From: Verpa conica
Lineage: Eukaryota; Ascomycota; Pezizomycetes; Pezizales; Morchellaceae
Length of the DNA stretch: 64,000 nt
NCBI GenBank assembly: GCA_033030425.1
Contig: JAUFSD010000015.1
Coordinates: 496,001-560,000, forward strand
Direction: 5' to 3'
In this document: positions 12,929 to 24,288 of the stretch, piece by piece
Position numbering within the stretch: position 1 is the stretch's first letter
How the letters are laid out: each line of letters begins with the position of its first letter
Made by a program: the position numbers and the translations under genes
Notes under the pieces: model-generated
The model's database searches: none
Seen by the model: the letters and a program-made list of their open reading frames with translations, nothing else
Told to the model about the DNA's origin: nothing

Positions 12929-13479
12929 ATGGCTACTACAACAATATTCCTCATGAGCGAGTCCCCGCTCCCTCACTCCCCCATAATCTCCCATACACCA
13001 CCCCAATCAATCGCCGAGGCTGAGGCTGAGGCTGAGGCAGAGGCCGAAGGCTTCCGGAAGCAAGCCTACGCGATCCGAGGCCTCGTCTACCCAGGCCCTC
13101 GCCGCATTACACATAAGCGACCTTCGATCACAAAGGCCTCATCAACTCCGAGCGCAAAGAGGCCAAAGAGTCTTGGTGCGGGGCAAACAGTTTCAGCCGG
13201 TATGATCTTTCTCCCGCTCACCACCACGCTAGTGCTATGATCACGAGGACTAACAGCCACTCATTTTATTTGTTTTTAGCCCCAAGTAAGCCATCACCTG
13301 CTCCTAAGGAAGAAAGCTTTGCGGCAAAGGAACCCTCGTTTGCACGGTTAATTGAGGACCTCCTTCGGACACATTCTTCAACCGCTTCACCATACGGCCA
13401 GCACCTATCGCATTCCATCTTGAATGATAGTAATAAGGTCTACCTTGGAAATTTCTATGGTGGCATCGGCCCCAATTGA
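12929..13479 (+). CDS. Small unknown protein with an Ala-Glu repeat
   Basis: Two exons, 12929-13199 and 13280-13479, separated by an 80-nt intron (GTATGA donor, GACTAAC branch point at about 13249, TTTTTAG acceptor), giving 156 aa. The start ATG sits in a clean CAACG-ACA context after an A/C-rich leader, and the frame stays open through the join. Visible features are an (AE)5-6 run encoded by a GAGGCT repeat, a basic middle (PRRITHKRPSITK, SAKRPK) and a C-terminal segment (FARLIEDLLRTHSS, then NKVYLGNFYGGIGPN). I do not recognise a family. It is followed by the 3' end of arp10 on the other strand. Confidence 0.5.
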
Positions 13480-13921
13480 TTAATTGTTTTTCTCTTTTCG
13501 GCTATATCAGCGTGTACTAGACGTCAACTTTGGGGGCTATTCTTCTTTGTATTTGTGTATACTTTTCTTGCAGGCGGGCAAGCATGGCGTCAAAAGTTAG
13601 CAACAGCAACCTTGGGACCTTGGTGTTATCTTTATTTTTCTATTATAAATGGGTGGAAAGCGGAAAAAGAGGGTAGAGTCTGTGTTTTTGTTGGGTATTT
13701 CTTTACGGCGTTCTCGTTTCTGCGAGCCGGTATCGGTGTTTCTGTTGGACATGGGTTGATTATAAACAGTCTTTTTGGATTATTTCTTCGTTTCTTATCA
13801 ATTACGACATCTAACGGCCTCGATTTAAACACTCCTTACGAGCACTCTCCTAATTTAAATAATTTACAAGTAAAATTGATATCATTACCCCCCACAAACT
13901 CCATTTAAGAAAGCAGCACTT
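13480..13921. other. Interval between two convergent genes
   Basis: About 440 nt between the stop at 13479 (plus) and the stop of arp10 at 13922 (minus). A 117-codon plus-strand frame at 13555-13908 lies here. Its T-rich composition and lack of any domain suggest 3' UTR sequence. Confidence 0.5.
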
Positions 13922-15559
13922 TTAATATCCAAACGGTAACCCGGTCCCTCCACTCGCAACTGTCTGTAAGAACTTCTCCCTCTCAACCTCTACCGCACCT
14001 CTCCCTTTCATTCCTGCAACTAAGCTAGCACCGACCCAATTCCCTAGACTCTCTAGTCCTTTCACCTTGGGTGTTCCTTCAACTGGTCCTTTTTTCTCCA
14101 AGCCGCCTCGTGGGCTCCCTGGTGAAAGTGTAACTTCCTGTCGCCATTCATATCTTACCCTTCTCATCTCTTCCTCTTCAGAGTCAAGGTCTTGCTCATC
14201 TTCGCTGTTGCGTTGGACTTCATCTTTTGGTGGTGGTGGAGGTGGCGGTGGTGGAGGAGGGGCCGACTTTTGCGTTGGCTTATGTCGACTCTGTCCTTTC
14301 TCCCAGCCGACCCGCTCAACAATACCACGGACCTCATCAACAATGCGTTTTTTTACACCTATGACGAGGCTACCGCCACCAACAATGATTATGCGTTGCA
14401 TACATGCAGCCCTAACATCAATTGGGGAATCTTTTAACGCTTCATAAATAAGTTGTGGTATTGGTAGGTCATCATCATCTGGATATTCCGGACTACTGCT
14501 CGGGACTGTTGTCGATGCAAAGAATGTCCGTTCTGCTGGCTCCGATAATCTAATAAAGGGAATTTTCAGTATTGTGGGAGGTGACGTTGAGGTTATCGAG
14601 ATATCAAAAACCGGATTTCCTTCTGCGGCTGCAAGCTCTTCACTCTGCCCGAACTTTCTACACCACCCCAACCTTGCGAGGATCTCCTCCACTTCTTGGT
14701 CCTTGATCTTTACTTTCGGTACAGAGCTAACTCTCTTTACCTCTGCTTCCAGGAACTCTTTCCAGATGCTCCTGAGAACCTTTCCACCACGCCTACTTCG
14801 GCCACGTGCGCCACCTCGACCGACCACACGGAGCTCATAGACAACATTAATGATAGCCTCCTCCCAGCCGAGATCAACGATAAGAGCGCTACGTGTGCCA
14901 GCAGCGATAGTGGCCATGATTGGTGCTTCTAGGAGCATAATGCCAGGCATCTGAAAGTGAACGAAGATAGATTTGACTAGGGCTGTTAGAACTTTTGTTG
15001 GGAAGCACGTGGGGACTACGATCATGACTCGTTTAATTTTTGAATCAATGAGGAGATATCTGTTTTCTTATCAGTCCTATTCTGGTAGAGGAAATTTTCC
15101 GGTGAGAAATTAGGTTTGGTAGAAGGTAGAAGGAGTAACAGACTTATTATAAGCCATTCTCACACCTCTCTCTACCACATCCTCGACTACCCCTAACTCA
15201 ACACTTCTTAAATCGCCTCTCCATAGCTCTCCCTTGTTCCCTTCACCTCCCTTGCCTCCGCTCCATATAATGCCTTCCCTACACCAAAAGACTTCTTTGC
15301 TCCACTCCAGTACACACCGTGGTGTACTCTCATTCGCAAATCCTGCTCGTAGTAGTCTTGAACCGATTTCGAAGATCAATGGGTCTTCTGCGTGATGTAG
15401 GTATGATGCTGCCCCACCGGCAGCGCTGCCAGATGTGTAGCTCTGCAGGAGGGCATGTCGGGCGGGGGTGAGGCCGGGGGAGACGGGAGGGTTGAGGGAG
15501 GAGGTACGAGGGGGAAGACGGTAGTTGTTTGAAGAAGTTGAGGGGGCGTGTGTCGTCAT
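13922..15559 (-). CDS. arp10: Actin-related protein Arp10/RO-7 (dynactin pointed-end Arp11)
   Basis: Two exons on the minus strand, 15144-15559 and 13922-15059, giving 517 aa. The join (donor GTCTGT, acceptor ACAG) restores YNKYLLIDSKIKRVMIVVP, the conserved actin-fold strand of this family. Recognisable parts are EDPLIFEIGSRLLRAGFANE (first phosphate-binding region), PGIMLLEAPIMATIAAGTRSALIVDLGWEEA (second) and MQRIIIVGGGSLVIGVKKRI (adenosine region). A Pro-rich insert (twelve consecutive Pro) and a Glu/Asp-rich stretch interrupt the C-terminal third. Neurospora ro-7 encodes the pointed-end Arp of dynactin, which links dynein to cargo in nuclear migration. The divergent actin core and length fit that protein better than actin or Arp2/3. 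The donor is non-consensus but the protein match is good. Confidence 0.82.
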
Positions 15560-17897
15560 TGCAGCGGAGATACTGAGGCCAGTTTAATTAAAGAGGGGTG
15601 TGCCGAAGGAGGAAGTGGTGGAGGAGAAGGAGGAGGCTCTGTTTGCGAGTTGGTCTGTGCGCGGACCCCTGCGGGACAACGCAAGGTTAGTGGTGATGTC
15701 AGGTCATACACTCTCACTCGGCTACGCTATCTGTGAGTTGGTATAATCCTAGCACTAGCTCTATGTAAGTGGGAAGGCGTCTCTTCTACATGTAGTTATT
15801 GGAGCACTTTAGCCAACTCTCTAGGATCACCTCATGGGACCCTGTATCAAGATGCTATGAGCATCCACGTACCACCTACGAATTGAGTTTAGGGAACGAA
15901 GGTATGTGGTTTCCTTCTCCCCAATGGGTGCGTATTATTGATAAGTTCGACATGTATAGTTAATTACTATAGCTACGTACCTCGGTTTATTCAAAGCGCC
16001 ATGTCTTGTAATAACCTAGCATCTCGTAACCTGCTAACAGAGCCAGGGGATTGGTAGTATTTTTGGCGATTTTTTAAAGTATTTATAATGGTATATAATC
16101 CGTCTTTGAATCTTAGATTAAAAGACTCCGTCGATGCTACATAGGCGACATTTCCCTTTATTTACACTAATAATACCGGTCTATTGTGTATATATAGAAA
16201 AAATTCATACGAAATGCTAGTCTCGTTCCCAGCCCCAATGGGCACGAGACTAACGAAATGCACGAAATTAGATTTTACAACGCACAAAATAGTCTAGGCA
16301 GCAAATTCCTTGGTCCCGCAAGTGTTATATGTAGACCATTTCACAGGGCTTTTATACTGAACTTAGTATAAATATCTAGAGCATTCACGAATCACGTAGG
16401 AGGTGGAAAATGCGAAGCCTCTCACTAAAGACGGGATCTGGAATTAAAGGACTTAAATGTTAGCCCTGGATCATGTCAAGCTTACTTAGGGTTTTTTACC
16501 CCTTGATACATCACATTTCACCTAAACAGATAAACACGTGCCCTACACCATAAAAAAATACCAGGGGTCGTAATAAATGCAAATCCCTATCTATTGGTCA
16601 TTCTTGAATATAAATGCTGCGAAAATAACTTCACGTCCCAAACCAGGAAGATCGAAGGATATCACCTTTTAAGCTTGTTGAGCCAAGAGCTCCTCTATCC
16701 CAAAAGCGCTAATATATATTTTAGACTACACCTTATGTACAGTTGGCTGCCCCCTAACTAAAATATATGGCTCAAGCTGTTGATCAGAATTAGCAAGGGT
16801 ACCACTGGCATGTCTCCGCATTTTAAAAGTAATTCAACAGCCAAAGGGTTCTACTTTATATGTAGATGCGTTTGGGTTACACGATTCAGTAGTAATAGAA
16901 ATATCTGCTAAAGGGCTTATCAGTGTACGTAGATAGAAGGACTTGTCGATACAGCGGCTGGTGAGTTCAGCAAGGATAATTAGCAAAGGCCCTCATTAAT
17001 GTGAAATCGTACAACTCTAACCCTACATACAAAGTACATTTTTCTGACTAATAGGAAGGATCAGGGTGTGCACTAAATGAGTTCTTTTCTTTTCTCCTTT
17101 TTACAATTAAGTCAATAAATAACTCTTTGATGGTTTCTTCAAGAAAGGTTTTGTAATGGTATATATAGAATATAGAGTCCCAAGGCAAGGTTCTACGTCC
17201 TATTGGGTGATGGTATCTCACTTAGTTCTGAAATTATATATAAAGGTCGATACCCCTCTAGAAGTTAGTACAGAAAGAACTTAGCCAAGATGCAATCTAG
17301 AAAATAGTATACCGCTGTCATTTTTTATTCAATCTATCTAACATACTCTATATTTAGGCTCCAGACGCCCTTATGTAGCCGTTTTTTAAGCACTATATAA
17401 CCTTTTACTTGGCTCCCTTCATCATAATACCACTAACAAAACACAACACAATCAACATCAAAACTCTAGAACCAATAATGAATACGCAAGATGAAAGAGG
17501 CCAAAGTACACCAGGAGAGCAAGAAACAAGTGGTAACACGAGGGCATTAGAGTAACTAAAGAAATGTGGTGGACCTCTCTTTTAATTGACCTGACGACTC
17601 TACACAAGACATCAAAACCGTACAACTCTATGCCCCCATAATTCAACATAACACACACAGATCTACACCTTTATATTTTTCCCGACTAAGATACAACCAT
17701 TGCAAACAACCAACCGGGGGGGAGGGTTACGATCCCCCGAGTGAGAACCCATGAATCACCCGACCACTCACGTGACTACAAACAGCAAGATTATTCCCTA
17801 TAGCCAATAAAAAAATAAATAAAAATAAAAAATAACCCCCTCCCACCACATCCACTAAAAATACAACCCTTGTCCTCCTTCTTTTAAACAAATAATT
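15560..17897. other. AT-rich intergenic region
   Basis: About 2.3 kb with no supported gene. The first 200 nt are GC-rich promoter DNA of arp10. The rest is AT-rich. The only distinct structure is a hairpin with flanking direct repeats at 16210-16262. A short A-rich tract near 17808-17835 is low complexity. Confidence 0.6.
16210..16262. mobile_element. 35-bp hairpin insertion flanked by 9-bp direct repeats
   Basis: Bases 16219-16227 (TAGTCTCGT) are perfectly inverted at 16245-16253 (ACGAGACTA). Inside, CCCA at 16229 pairs with TGGG at 16240, leaving a 7-nt loop. The hairpin is bordered on both sides by the identical 9-mer ACGAAATGC (16210-16218 and 16254-16262). That arrangement matches a miniature terminal-inverted-repeat insertion with a 9-bp target duplication, the size typical of Mutator-like elements. 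Chance is possible at this length, and one copy cannot prove mobility. Confidence 0.5.
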
Positions 17898-19619
17898 CTA
17901 CTGCGTCTTTCCTCTAGCCAAAAGTAGATAAACATTCTCACCGACTCTATCAAAGAATTCCTTCCTCCTACTTTCCTCCTCTTCCACTCCCCCTCCAGTC
18001 TCACCACTCAATGTATCCAGATCCCTCTTCTGGCTGCTAACCCATCGCTTAACGAACCCGGCAGGGTCTACGGAGAGCGCGTTCCAGAAGTCGCGTTTGG
18101 CTTTGGAGTGGTTGATTGCCTGGACGAGGACAGCGATTTGTTCGTCGATTTGTGCAATCTCGCGGAGGGATGCGGAGTATGAGGGGGAGGCGAGGAGTGC
18201 GCCCATCTTGCTGCGGATGGGGTCGTCTATGGAGACAGTGACGTCGTAGACGATGGGGGAGAAGTTGGAGGCCGAGTCACACCGGATAGTGTATGGGATT
18301 GTTATAGGCTCAAGAGGGAGAATGTGGGATAGTGTTAGTTCGGGGATTTGTGGGAAGTAGAGGCGGTCGACTTGGAATATCTGGTAGGTGTCAATAATAT
18401 TCGGTCACGTGATAGTCGAGTGATAATACAGGGGGGGGCAACAAACATTTCTCAAAGCGATATCACAATTGATGGTCCTCCTCTCTTCGGGGTCTTGTAG
18501 GCCATTGATCCGAACATATTCCCAAATACCCATGACGATCCCTGCCCGTGTGTCCTCCTTTGTATCCAGCAGATCTGCAAGCTGTGGGGAGAGCCTAAAC
18601 CGATCTGGCACCTCGTCGCGGACAAGCTTGATGGTGCAATTAACATTCTCGTCACCCTTACGCTCAAACTCAAATCCATCGAACTCTGCCGGTCCATTGT
18701 TTGCAGGACCCTGTGGGGCATTCGGCGCAGGCTTCCTCCACTCGATGGCATTTCCTTCTGGGTGGATATCCTTGTTGCGGTCGAGCTCGACAGAAATACT
18801 CTTGAAGAAGTTTGAGAACTTTTTACGTGGGGGTGTGGGGAGGGCAGACGTAGGGGATGAGAGGTTTAAGTCCGAGTCGGGGTCGAGTTCGGCAGCATCG
18901 TCTTCGGTGTCTGAGAGAAGACGGCCCTCAATGCGGACGCGGAAGGTAGGGATTTGACCGGTGTCAAAGTCGAACGCGTTTTCATCGAGGGGACGATCGG
19001 AGTTTTGCCAAGGTTGATCTTTGGCGGTGTTGGAGATGAAGATGCGAAGGGTTTTGTAATTCTAGGATCTGTTAGCATGAAGGGGTAAACATCAGACCGG
19101 TAGGATATTTCAATCCTACCCAACAACCAAGGAGTAGTAGAGATTTACCTTGACATTCCTATTTACCGCATCCTGCACATCCAACCTCTTCCTCAAGATG
19201 GTCGCATCGTACCTCTTCTCCATGTCCCTCAACTGGCGATACAACACAACCCCCGGTACAATTTCCTCAACGCCCTCGGGGACCGTTTTGTCCGTCGGTT
19301 TCCTCGCGCGACGCTTCGCTAGTTCCCTTTCCTGCATGGCCTGCTGATGCTGTTGATTTATCTGGGCCTGCGTTAGATTCTGATGGGGATTCCCGCCTGA
19401 AGAGGCTAGCATTGGGCCGGGACCACGGCGCGCTGTTGGTGGTTGGTTATGAGGTGCCTGGGGGTAACCAGCGCGGGGGGGCAATGGGGAGGGGTGATGC
19501 GAGCGGTCCATGATGGGTGGGGGGGGGCTGTCGTAGCTAGGTAGTTGACTATGGGGAGGTGACGTGCTGATGTGCGCGTTGAGGGGAGCACTGGCTGTGG
19601 TGGTGCTAAGAAGATTCAC
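17898..19619 (-). CDS. ssr3: SWI/SNF (BAF60-type) SWIB-domain subunit, Ssr3/Snf12/Rsc6-like
   Basis: Three exons on the minus strand: 19149-19619, 18447-19061 and 17898-18380, giving 522 aa. Intron 1 (GTAAAT..CCTAG) and intron 2 (GTTTGT..CCAG) are placed by frame and conservation. The first about 100 residues are Pro/Gln/Ser-rich. Then comes the BAF60 core (LYRQLRDMEKRYDATILRKR; NYKTLRIFISNT). The SWIB/MDM2 fold lies at about residues 307-385 (PDRFRLSPQLADLLDTKEDT, GIVMGIWEYVRINGLQD, IFQVDRLYFPQIPEL). The C-terminus is helical (IDEQIAVLVQAINHSKAKRDF). The family forms a core subunit of SWI/SNF and RSC chromatin remodellers in the nucleus. Yeast has two paralogues; filamentous fungi commonly have one, so the complex cannot be assigned from sequence alone. 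Confidence 0.9.
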
Positions 19620-20181
19620 GAGACAGGCGCTGGTTGTGGGTTGTCTGTCGGTTGTCGCGTTGAGGGAGACTGATTATGTAAACATTCCTGATTGGGGTTG
19701 GCGTGGCTGTGGATCTGTATTACCGTCACTTCACGTCACTCGACCCGCCATTTGATAGCTACATGTACATGTATATACATATACACTATACATATAGCTA
19801 CATTCAAGTCGAAATACACCAAGCAAGTTAGTTAGTATCCCGAGAGTCAAATACGGTAGATTAGCTCGCCCGTTCTAGCTGGGTCTTGACTCTTGACTAC
19901 ATCTAGCCATCAAAGGATTAGCACGCCAAGGCTTGCTCGTGGGTTATTTTGTTGTCTACATAGTTTAGACGTTTAATTTTATGAGGCTACTCGCCACAGT
20001 CCAGTCTACTGTGGTTGGCCCTATTCTTTGTTCTCCCGTGTGATTTAATAGCGAGATAACCTACCTCCATGACATGACAATAGGATTCACTCCTTGAACC
20101 TTCCTCTATCACCATATAGAGCTTCTCCGCTGTATCTGAGGGACATACGTCACATCTCCTAACCTCCCCCCCCAATACCTA
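19620..20181. other. Divergent promoter interval
   Basis: This 560-nt stretch lies between the SWIB gene (minus) and the small gene at 20182 (plus), so it holds both upstream regions. It contains ACATGTACATGT and neighbouring TATA/CATA runs at about 19758-19800. No other feature is visible. Confidence 0.5.
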
Positions 20182-20619
20182 ATGTCTCTCGCTGCCTCCG
20201 CTACCCTCACCGATACACAGCTCTCCCTCATACTCTCCCCCCTCATCACAGACACCCTCTCCAATATCACCACCTACTCCGTCACACTCACCGAACTCCT
20301 CGACCTCCTCCCAACTATCCTCCCAATCCCCACCCCACCCTCCCATGAGAGCCTAATAGAGATCAAAACCGTGTTGCTCCGCTTCAGAGTGGTGAAGATG
20401 GAGATGGAGTGTACACGCACGGCAATCAACTCAATCAAAAATCAGTTTGTGGGGAAATGGGTGGATGAGATGGTGGTGCGGTTGGAAGAAGGGTGGGCGG
20501 GTATAGTGGCCAAGAGAGACGAGGCGGAAAGGGGCTTGGAAGGGTGGAGTTTGAAGGACTTGGAGGATGTGTATTTGGATGAAGATTGTGGGGAGTGGGA
20601 AAAAGTGGAGGGAGAATAA
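20182..20619 (+). CDS. Unknown 145-residue helical protein
   Basis: Single-exon frame of 145 codons. The first half is Leu/Thr-rich (TLTDTQLSLILSPLI, then TELLDLLPTILPIPTPPS) and the second half is charged and helical (KTVLLRFRVVKMEMECTRTA, then VVRLEEGWAGIVAKRDEAER), ending in an acidic tail (YLDEDCGEWEKVEGE). The heptad-like spacing suggests a small subunit of a larger complex. I do not recognise the family. The codon pattern and an ATG after a pyrimidine-rich leader favour a real gene, with moderate confidence. Confidence 0.5.
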   Translation: MSLAASATLTDTQLSLILSPLITDTLSNITTYSVTLTELLDLLPTILPIPTPPSHESLIEIKTVLLRFRVVKMEMECTRTAINSIKNQFVGKWVDEMVVRLEEGWAGIVAKRDEAERGLEGWSLKDLEDVYLDEDCGEWEKVEGE

Positions 20620-21509
20620 TTGTGTGCTTGCGGTGGATAGTAACTCCTGTGTGTATTCTATTACGGTCATTAAATGTCACTCGGAGAGTTGATTGATCGT
20701 GGTAATTGATATACTACGGCTGTAGACCTACATATAATACATATACCATAAAGTGAAGAAAAATTACAATTCTAACTATGTTCTCTCACTTCGTTCCTTA
20801 GACTATTTCACACCCACATATGTTTCACCCCAATCATACCACTCGCACTCAACAAGAAATATATCTCGCACCTTATCCGTGAAATTTACTCGAAGTTAAG
20901 AAACAAGGTTAAATTGCTTAAGTTGCCCACATTTAAGACGAAATTATGTTCGGTACACCTTTGTCCTGGGTTTTGTTTCTTTTTTCTTCGTCTCTCGTTC
21001 TTTACCAGACACTATACGTTTTCCTTGGTTTCTATTACCAGTTTGTTTAAGAATATATGTTATGGCTAAGGGGGAGATACATGTAGTGACCAGAGAAATT
21101 TTTTTATAGATAAACTATATTCTTAGCTAGACCAAGGAACTTTCTATAGTGGAGAACGAAGTATAGTGCGATATTTAAGGTGCTAGGTATATGTAGGCGA
21201 GGGTAGGAACAAACCTAGACGGCAGCCTAGAGCCTGTTAAGGCTTGTAAAGAGAGTAGAAAAACCACTGAGATAGAAGTTAGCCTCTATTTGTGACATAG
21301 ATATTAATACCGACCTAACCTCAGCTATTTTAATCATTACAAACCCCCTCCTCAAGAGAGTGATCTTTTCAGTAGAAAAATACAGTAAGATGGTCCAGCG
21401 GTGCAGGTACCTGGTCTAATTAGCAAGGCTCAAACCATCAGTCGACGTAATAGATTTTAGGTCCTCCTTGGGGGAGAATTCATGAGAAACCCGGGTAACA
21501 TTAGTTCCT

Positions 21510-21566
21510 TAGTTCCAGAGGGCCATCAATGATAAATTCATTCATTCATTCATAGTTCCAGAGGGC
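21510..21566 (+). mobile_element. 5'-truncated SINE fragment with 14-bp target-site duplication
   Basis: The 14-mer TAGTTCCAGAGGGC occurs at 21510-21523 and again, identically, at 21553-21566. Between them lie 29 bp reading CATCAATGATAAATTCATTC and continuing the ATTC array. That matches the 3' end of the SINE-like element at 5625-5872. The arrangement is that of an extremely 5'-truncated insertion made by target-primed reverse transcription. Confidence 0.6.
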
Positions 21567-21624
21567 TCTAAAATGCGAGTGATATTTTATGATATATAGA
21601 ATTCATCTAAAATTAGCGTGATTA

Positions 21625-21989
21625 TGTTCTGGCCCGTTGGGGGGACGTGCCCGTTGGGGGGACGTCCCCTCAACGGGCAATCTGTTAGGTGCCCTACCCA
21701 TTGGAGGGACACCCATGGGTGGGCCAACAAAGTATAGCCTAATTAATACAGGGACACTCAAAAGAATAAGAATAATAGCTAGAAAATATAAATCTATCTT
21801 GAAATATATTTGTGATTTTTTTGGATTTTATTCTATGCTTTATTAAACTTGTAGGAGGCTGGAAGCTTTGTTCTGAGTGTTTTTTTGTAGCCAGGGTTTT
21901 TTTTATGTTGTTACCCGTGCAAGGGACGTAGGTTGGCCCATATAGAGGACGTCCCCCCAACGGGCACGTCCCCCCAATGGGCCAGAACA
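21625..21989. mobile_element. 365-bp MITE with about 43-bp terminal inverted repeats
   Basis: The left end starts TGTTCTGGCCCGTTGGGGGG and the right end, read on the minus strand, starts TGTTCTGGCCCATTGGGGGG. The two stay nearly identical for about 43 bp. Each terminal repeat contains two tandem copies of the unit GCCCGTTGGGGGGACGT. A related inverted unit follows just inside the left end. The flanks carry ATTA at 21621-21624 and 21990-21993, a possible 4-bp target duplication. The interior is AT-rich and encodes nothing. This is a non-autonomous DNA transposon; the superfamily cannot be fixed from one copy. Confidence 0.8.
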
Positions 21990-22944
21990 ATTACATAACC
22001 AGGATCTACTCTTTTCTCCCCTTTCTCTTTTATAAGACCCAACTAGAATTTAGAAGGGAAAATGGGCAATAACCGGGTTAGCTAGGAGAACATGAGCCTC
22101 AGATAACATAAGTATGACAATCTCTGTAAATTACCACAAAATAGTGAAAATTAGAGTGAAAATACCATATATGGGAAGTAGTCTGGAATAACAATAACGT
22201 AGTCCCAAAAAGGTTCTAATCTCTATAAAAATAGAGTCCCGCTTCTTACCCATCATTGTAGGCCTCGTAGCTGTATTCCTGTGTCAACTTAGCTATTAAC
22301 TACCTCAACAAACCCGTTAACCTTCCTCCCCAGCTTTACCAAACCAGAGTGAACCCTACGTAAATAAAGACAGTATTAACTATCGAATGAGCTTCTATAA
22401 GCTTTTTTTGACTACCTAAGCCTTAAATTCTCTATTAAGTAGAGTAAAGGAGGTTTCCCGTTCATGATAGCTCCTATTCATGATTAATGCTGATGGTAGA
22501 TATTGCGGCGGAGCGATAGTGATGCCTAGCTAGGCTGAACAAAAGAAAGACCTCTTACTCACGTAAATCCAGTCCCTAGATGAAAATAGGAACTTTTTAG
22601 ATAATTTAACCCAAGCAGAAAGTTCCGAGCAGAAGAGCCAGGACGAGAGAAATTTCGTAGATTAAAAATTATCGTATTCGGATGGTTTTAGGCTTATGGA
22701 ATAAACTCGGTGGATGGGTCTGCCTTACAGGACTATATAAATATGTATAGTAACCATCCAATATAAGTATCAGTCGTGTTTTACTTGGTCATTGGTTCTC
22801 ATAAAAAAAATCTCTGTCTTAATCTAACCCATCCTGCACAGCCCGATTCTAAAGAGATTCAAAACAATTCCATACGGAGATCACCAACATTCAATACGGA
22901 GATCACAAACTCCACTGAGTGAATGAACGAACGAACACCAAAGA

Positions 22945-24288
22945 GTGGAAGTAGTAGTGACAATGATGATACTACCCCCTGGCTCTACAAGCCTCGTTGT
23001 TTATTGCTTACTGGCGGCTAGCTTCCTAGATGATAAGCAAAGCTTTGCCCGCTCACTGTATAGCCTATACCCAGCCTCCATACTGACTTTCTCGCAAGGC
23101 GTTTTTGTGTTAATTGCCTATCATTCCCCTTACGCCAAGGATCAACACGGAAAGCCCTTGCCGAAAGCCCCAGGTCCTGCGCTTTCGTCAGAAGGGGTCA
23201 CACTTCTAGGATCGATACTCTGGCTAAAGTAACTTGTAAGAGTTAAGTAAGCTTATTAGGGACTAGAGAGCATGGGGTTTTAATGAAGTTACAAACCTAG
23301 TAACACCACCTAATATCCGTTTTCGTACGATCCCAAATTTCTTGATCACGCTTCGAACGAAGAAAAGTCACGATCCTCATAATACACCTTTCACGACAGT
23401 TCATCGGAAGAGGGCCCAGTAGTACTAAACCACAGAAAATCGAACGCGCGGCCATCTACAATCCGCTTATGTATAAAAAACATTAGAGTAGTCATTTCTT
23501 CATATCAAGAATCTCGAGAAACACAAAAGCGCACGTGGTTTCACACAAAAAAACTATTTGAGGGAGTACAAGACGAAAAAACGCCTCGCCAACGTATCAG
23601 CCAGACCGATATAAGGTTGCCAAGTCTTTGACTAAAGTGAACAGATCGAAAGAGAAAGAAAAAACCTTATCTGATAGATTGCCTAAATATCACATTTGAC
23701 GGGCTGTGATCTGGGCGGCGAGTGAGTCATGGTGCTTCCGCAGCAGGTACCATCCAAGCGCGTTTTAACAAAGAAACACACTCCTTTGTTCACAAGTTTT
23801 TACTATGCTGACTACTTTCCCGCCAACCGTTGCCCGTATTAGGACGGGCAAAGCGGCTAAAACAGGACCTTTACCGCCTGATTTGGGGGGTGCCTGCCGT
23901 TTGCATATTTGCATACTGGTTCTGTGGTCGGAAATTTCCCCGCAAGAGTCTAAGCCCTGTCAAAGAAATCCCAGCGGGGGCTGGCCCGCTGGTTATATTG
24001 CTAGTAGCTTAACACTTGCATGCATAAAAGCAGATTACGCTTATATTCGCTTCATTCGTGAGAGGAAGATGTGTACCTATCGTTTTCTCCCGTGAGATTT
24101 ATTCAGGGTTCGGGAAGCAACATGTAGACTCAGGGATCAGTGCCATCAAGAGTCAGGACACACCACTGAGCCTCAACGGCCATGCCCACAAACAAGCGGG
24201 TTCTGGAATAATTCCTACTGTGGAGCACCCTAGCTCGGAAGAGTATGACCTCATGAGTGGTGAAGTCGAGACAGACACAGACACATAG
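22945..24288 (+). pseudogene. Possible decayed gene fragments, unrecognised
   Basis: Three short plus-strand frames look more protein-like than chance. One at 22945-23232 has a hydrophobic segment (ASILTFSQGVFVLIAYHS). One at 23830-24012 holds LYRLIWGVPAVCIFAYWFCG. One at 24058-24288 ends with a tail-like stretch (VEHPSSEEYDLMSGEVETDT). They could be exons of one membrane protein or remnants of it. I could not join them convincingly with splice sites, and I recognise no family. Confidence 0.2.

Noticed and set aside
13555..13908. 117-codon plus-strand hydrophobic frame
   Set aside because: It is T-rich, domain-free and lies between two convergent stop codons, so it is most likely 3' UTR.
14067..14447. 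126-codon plus-strand frame with a Gly run
   Set aside because: It is the antisense of the arp10 coding exon; the Gly run mirrors the poly-Pro codons.
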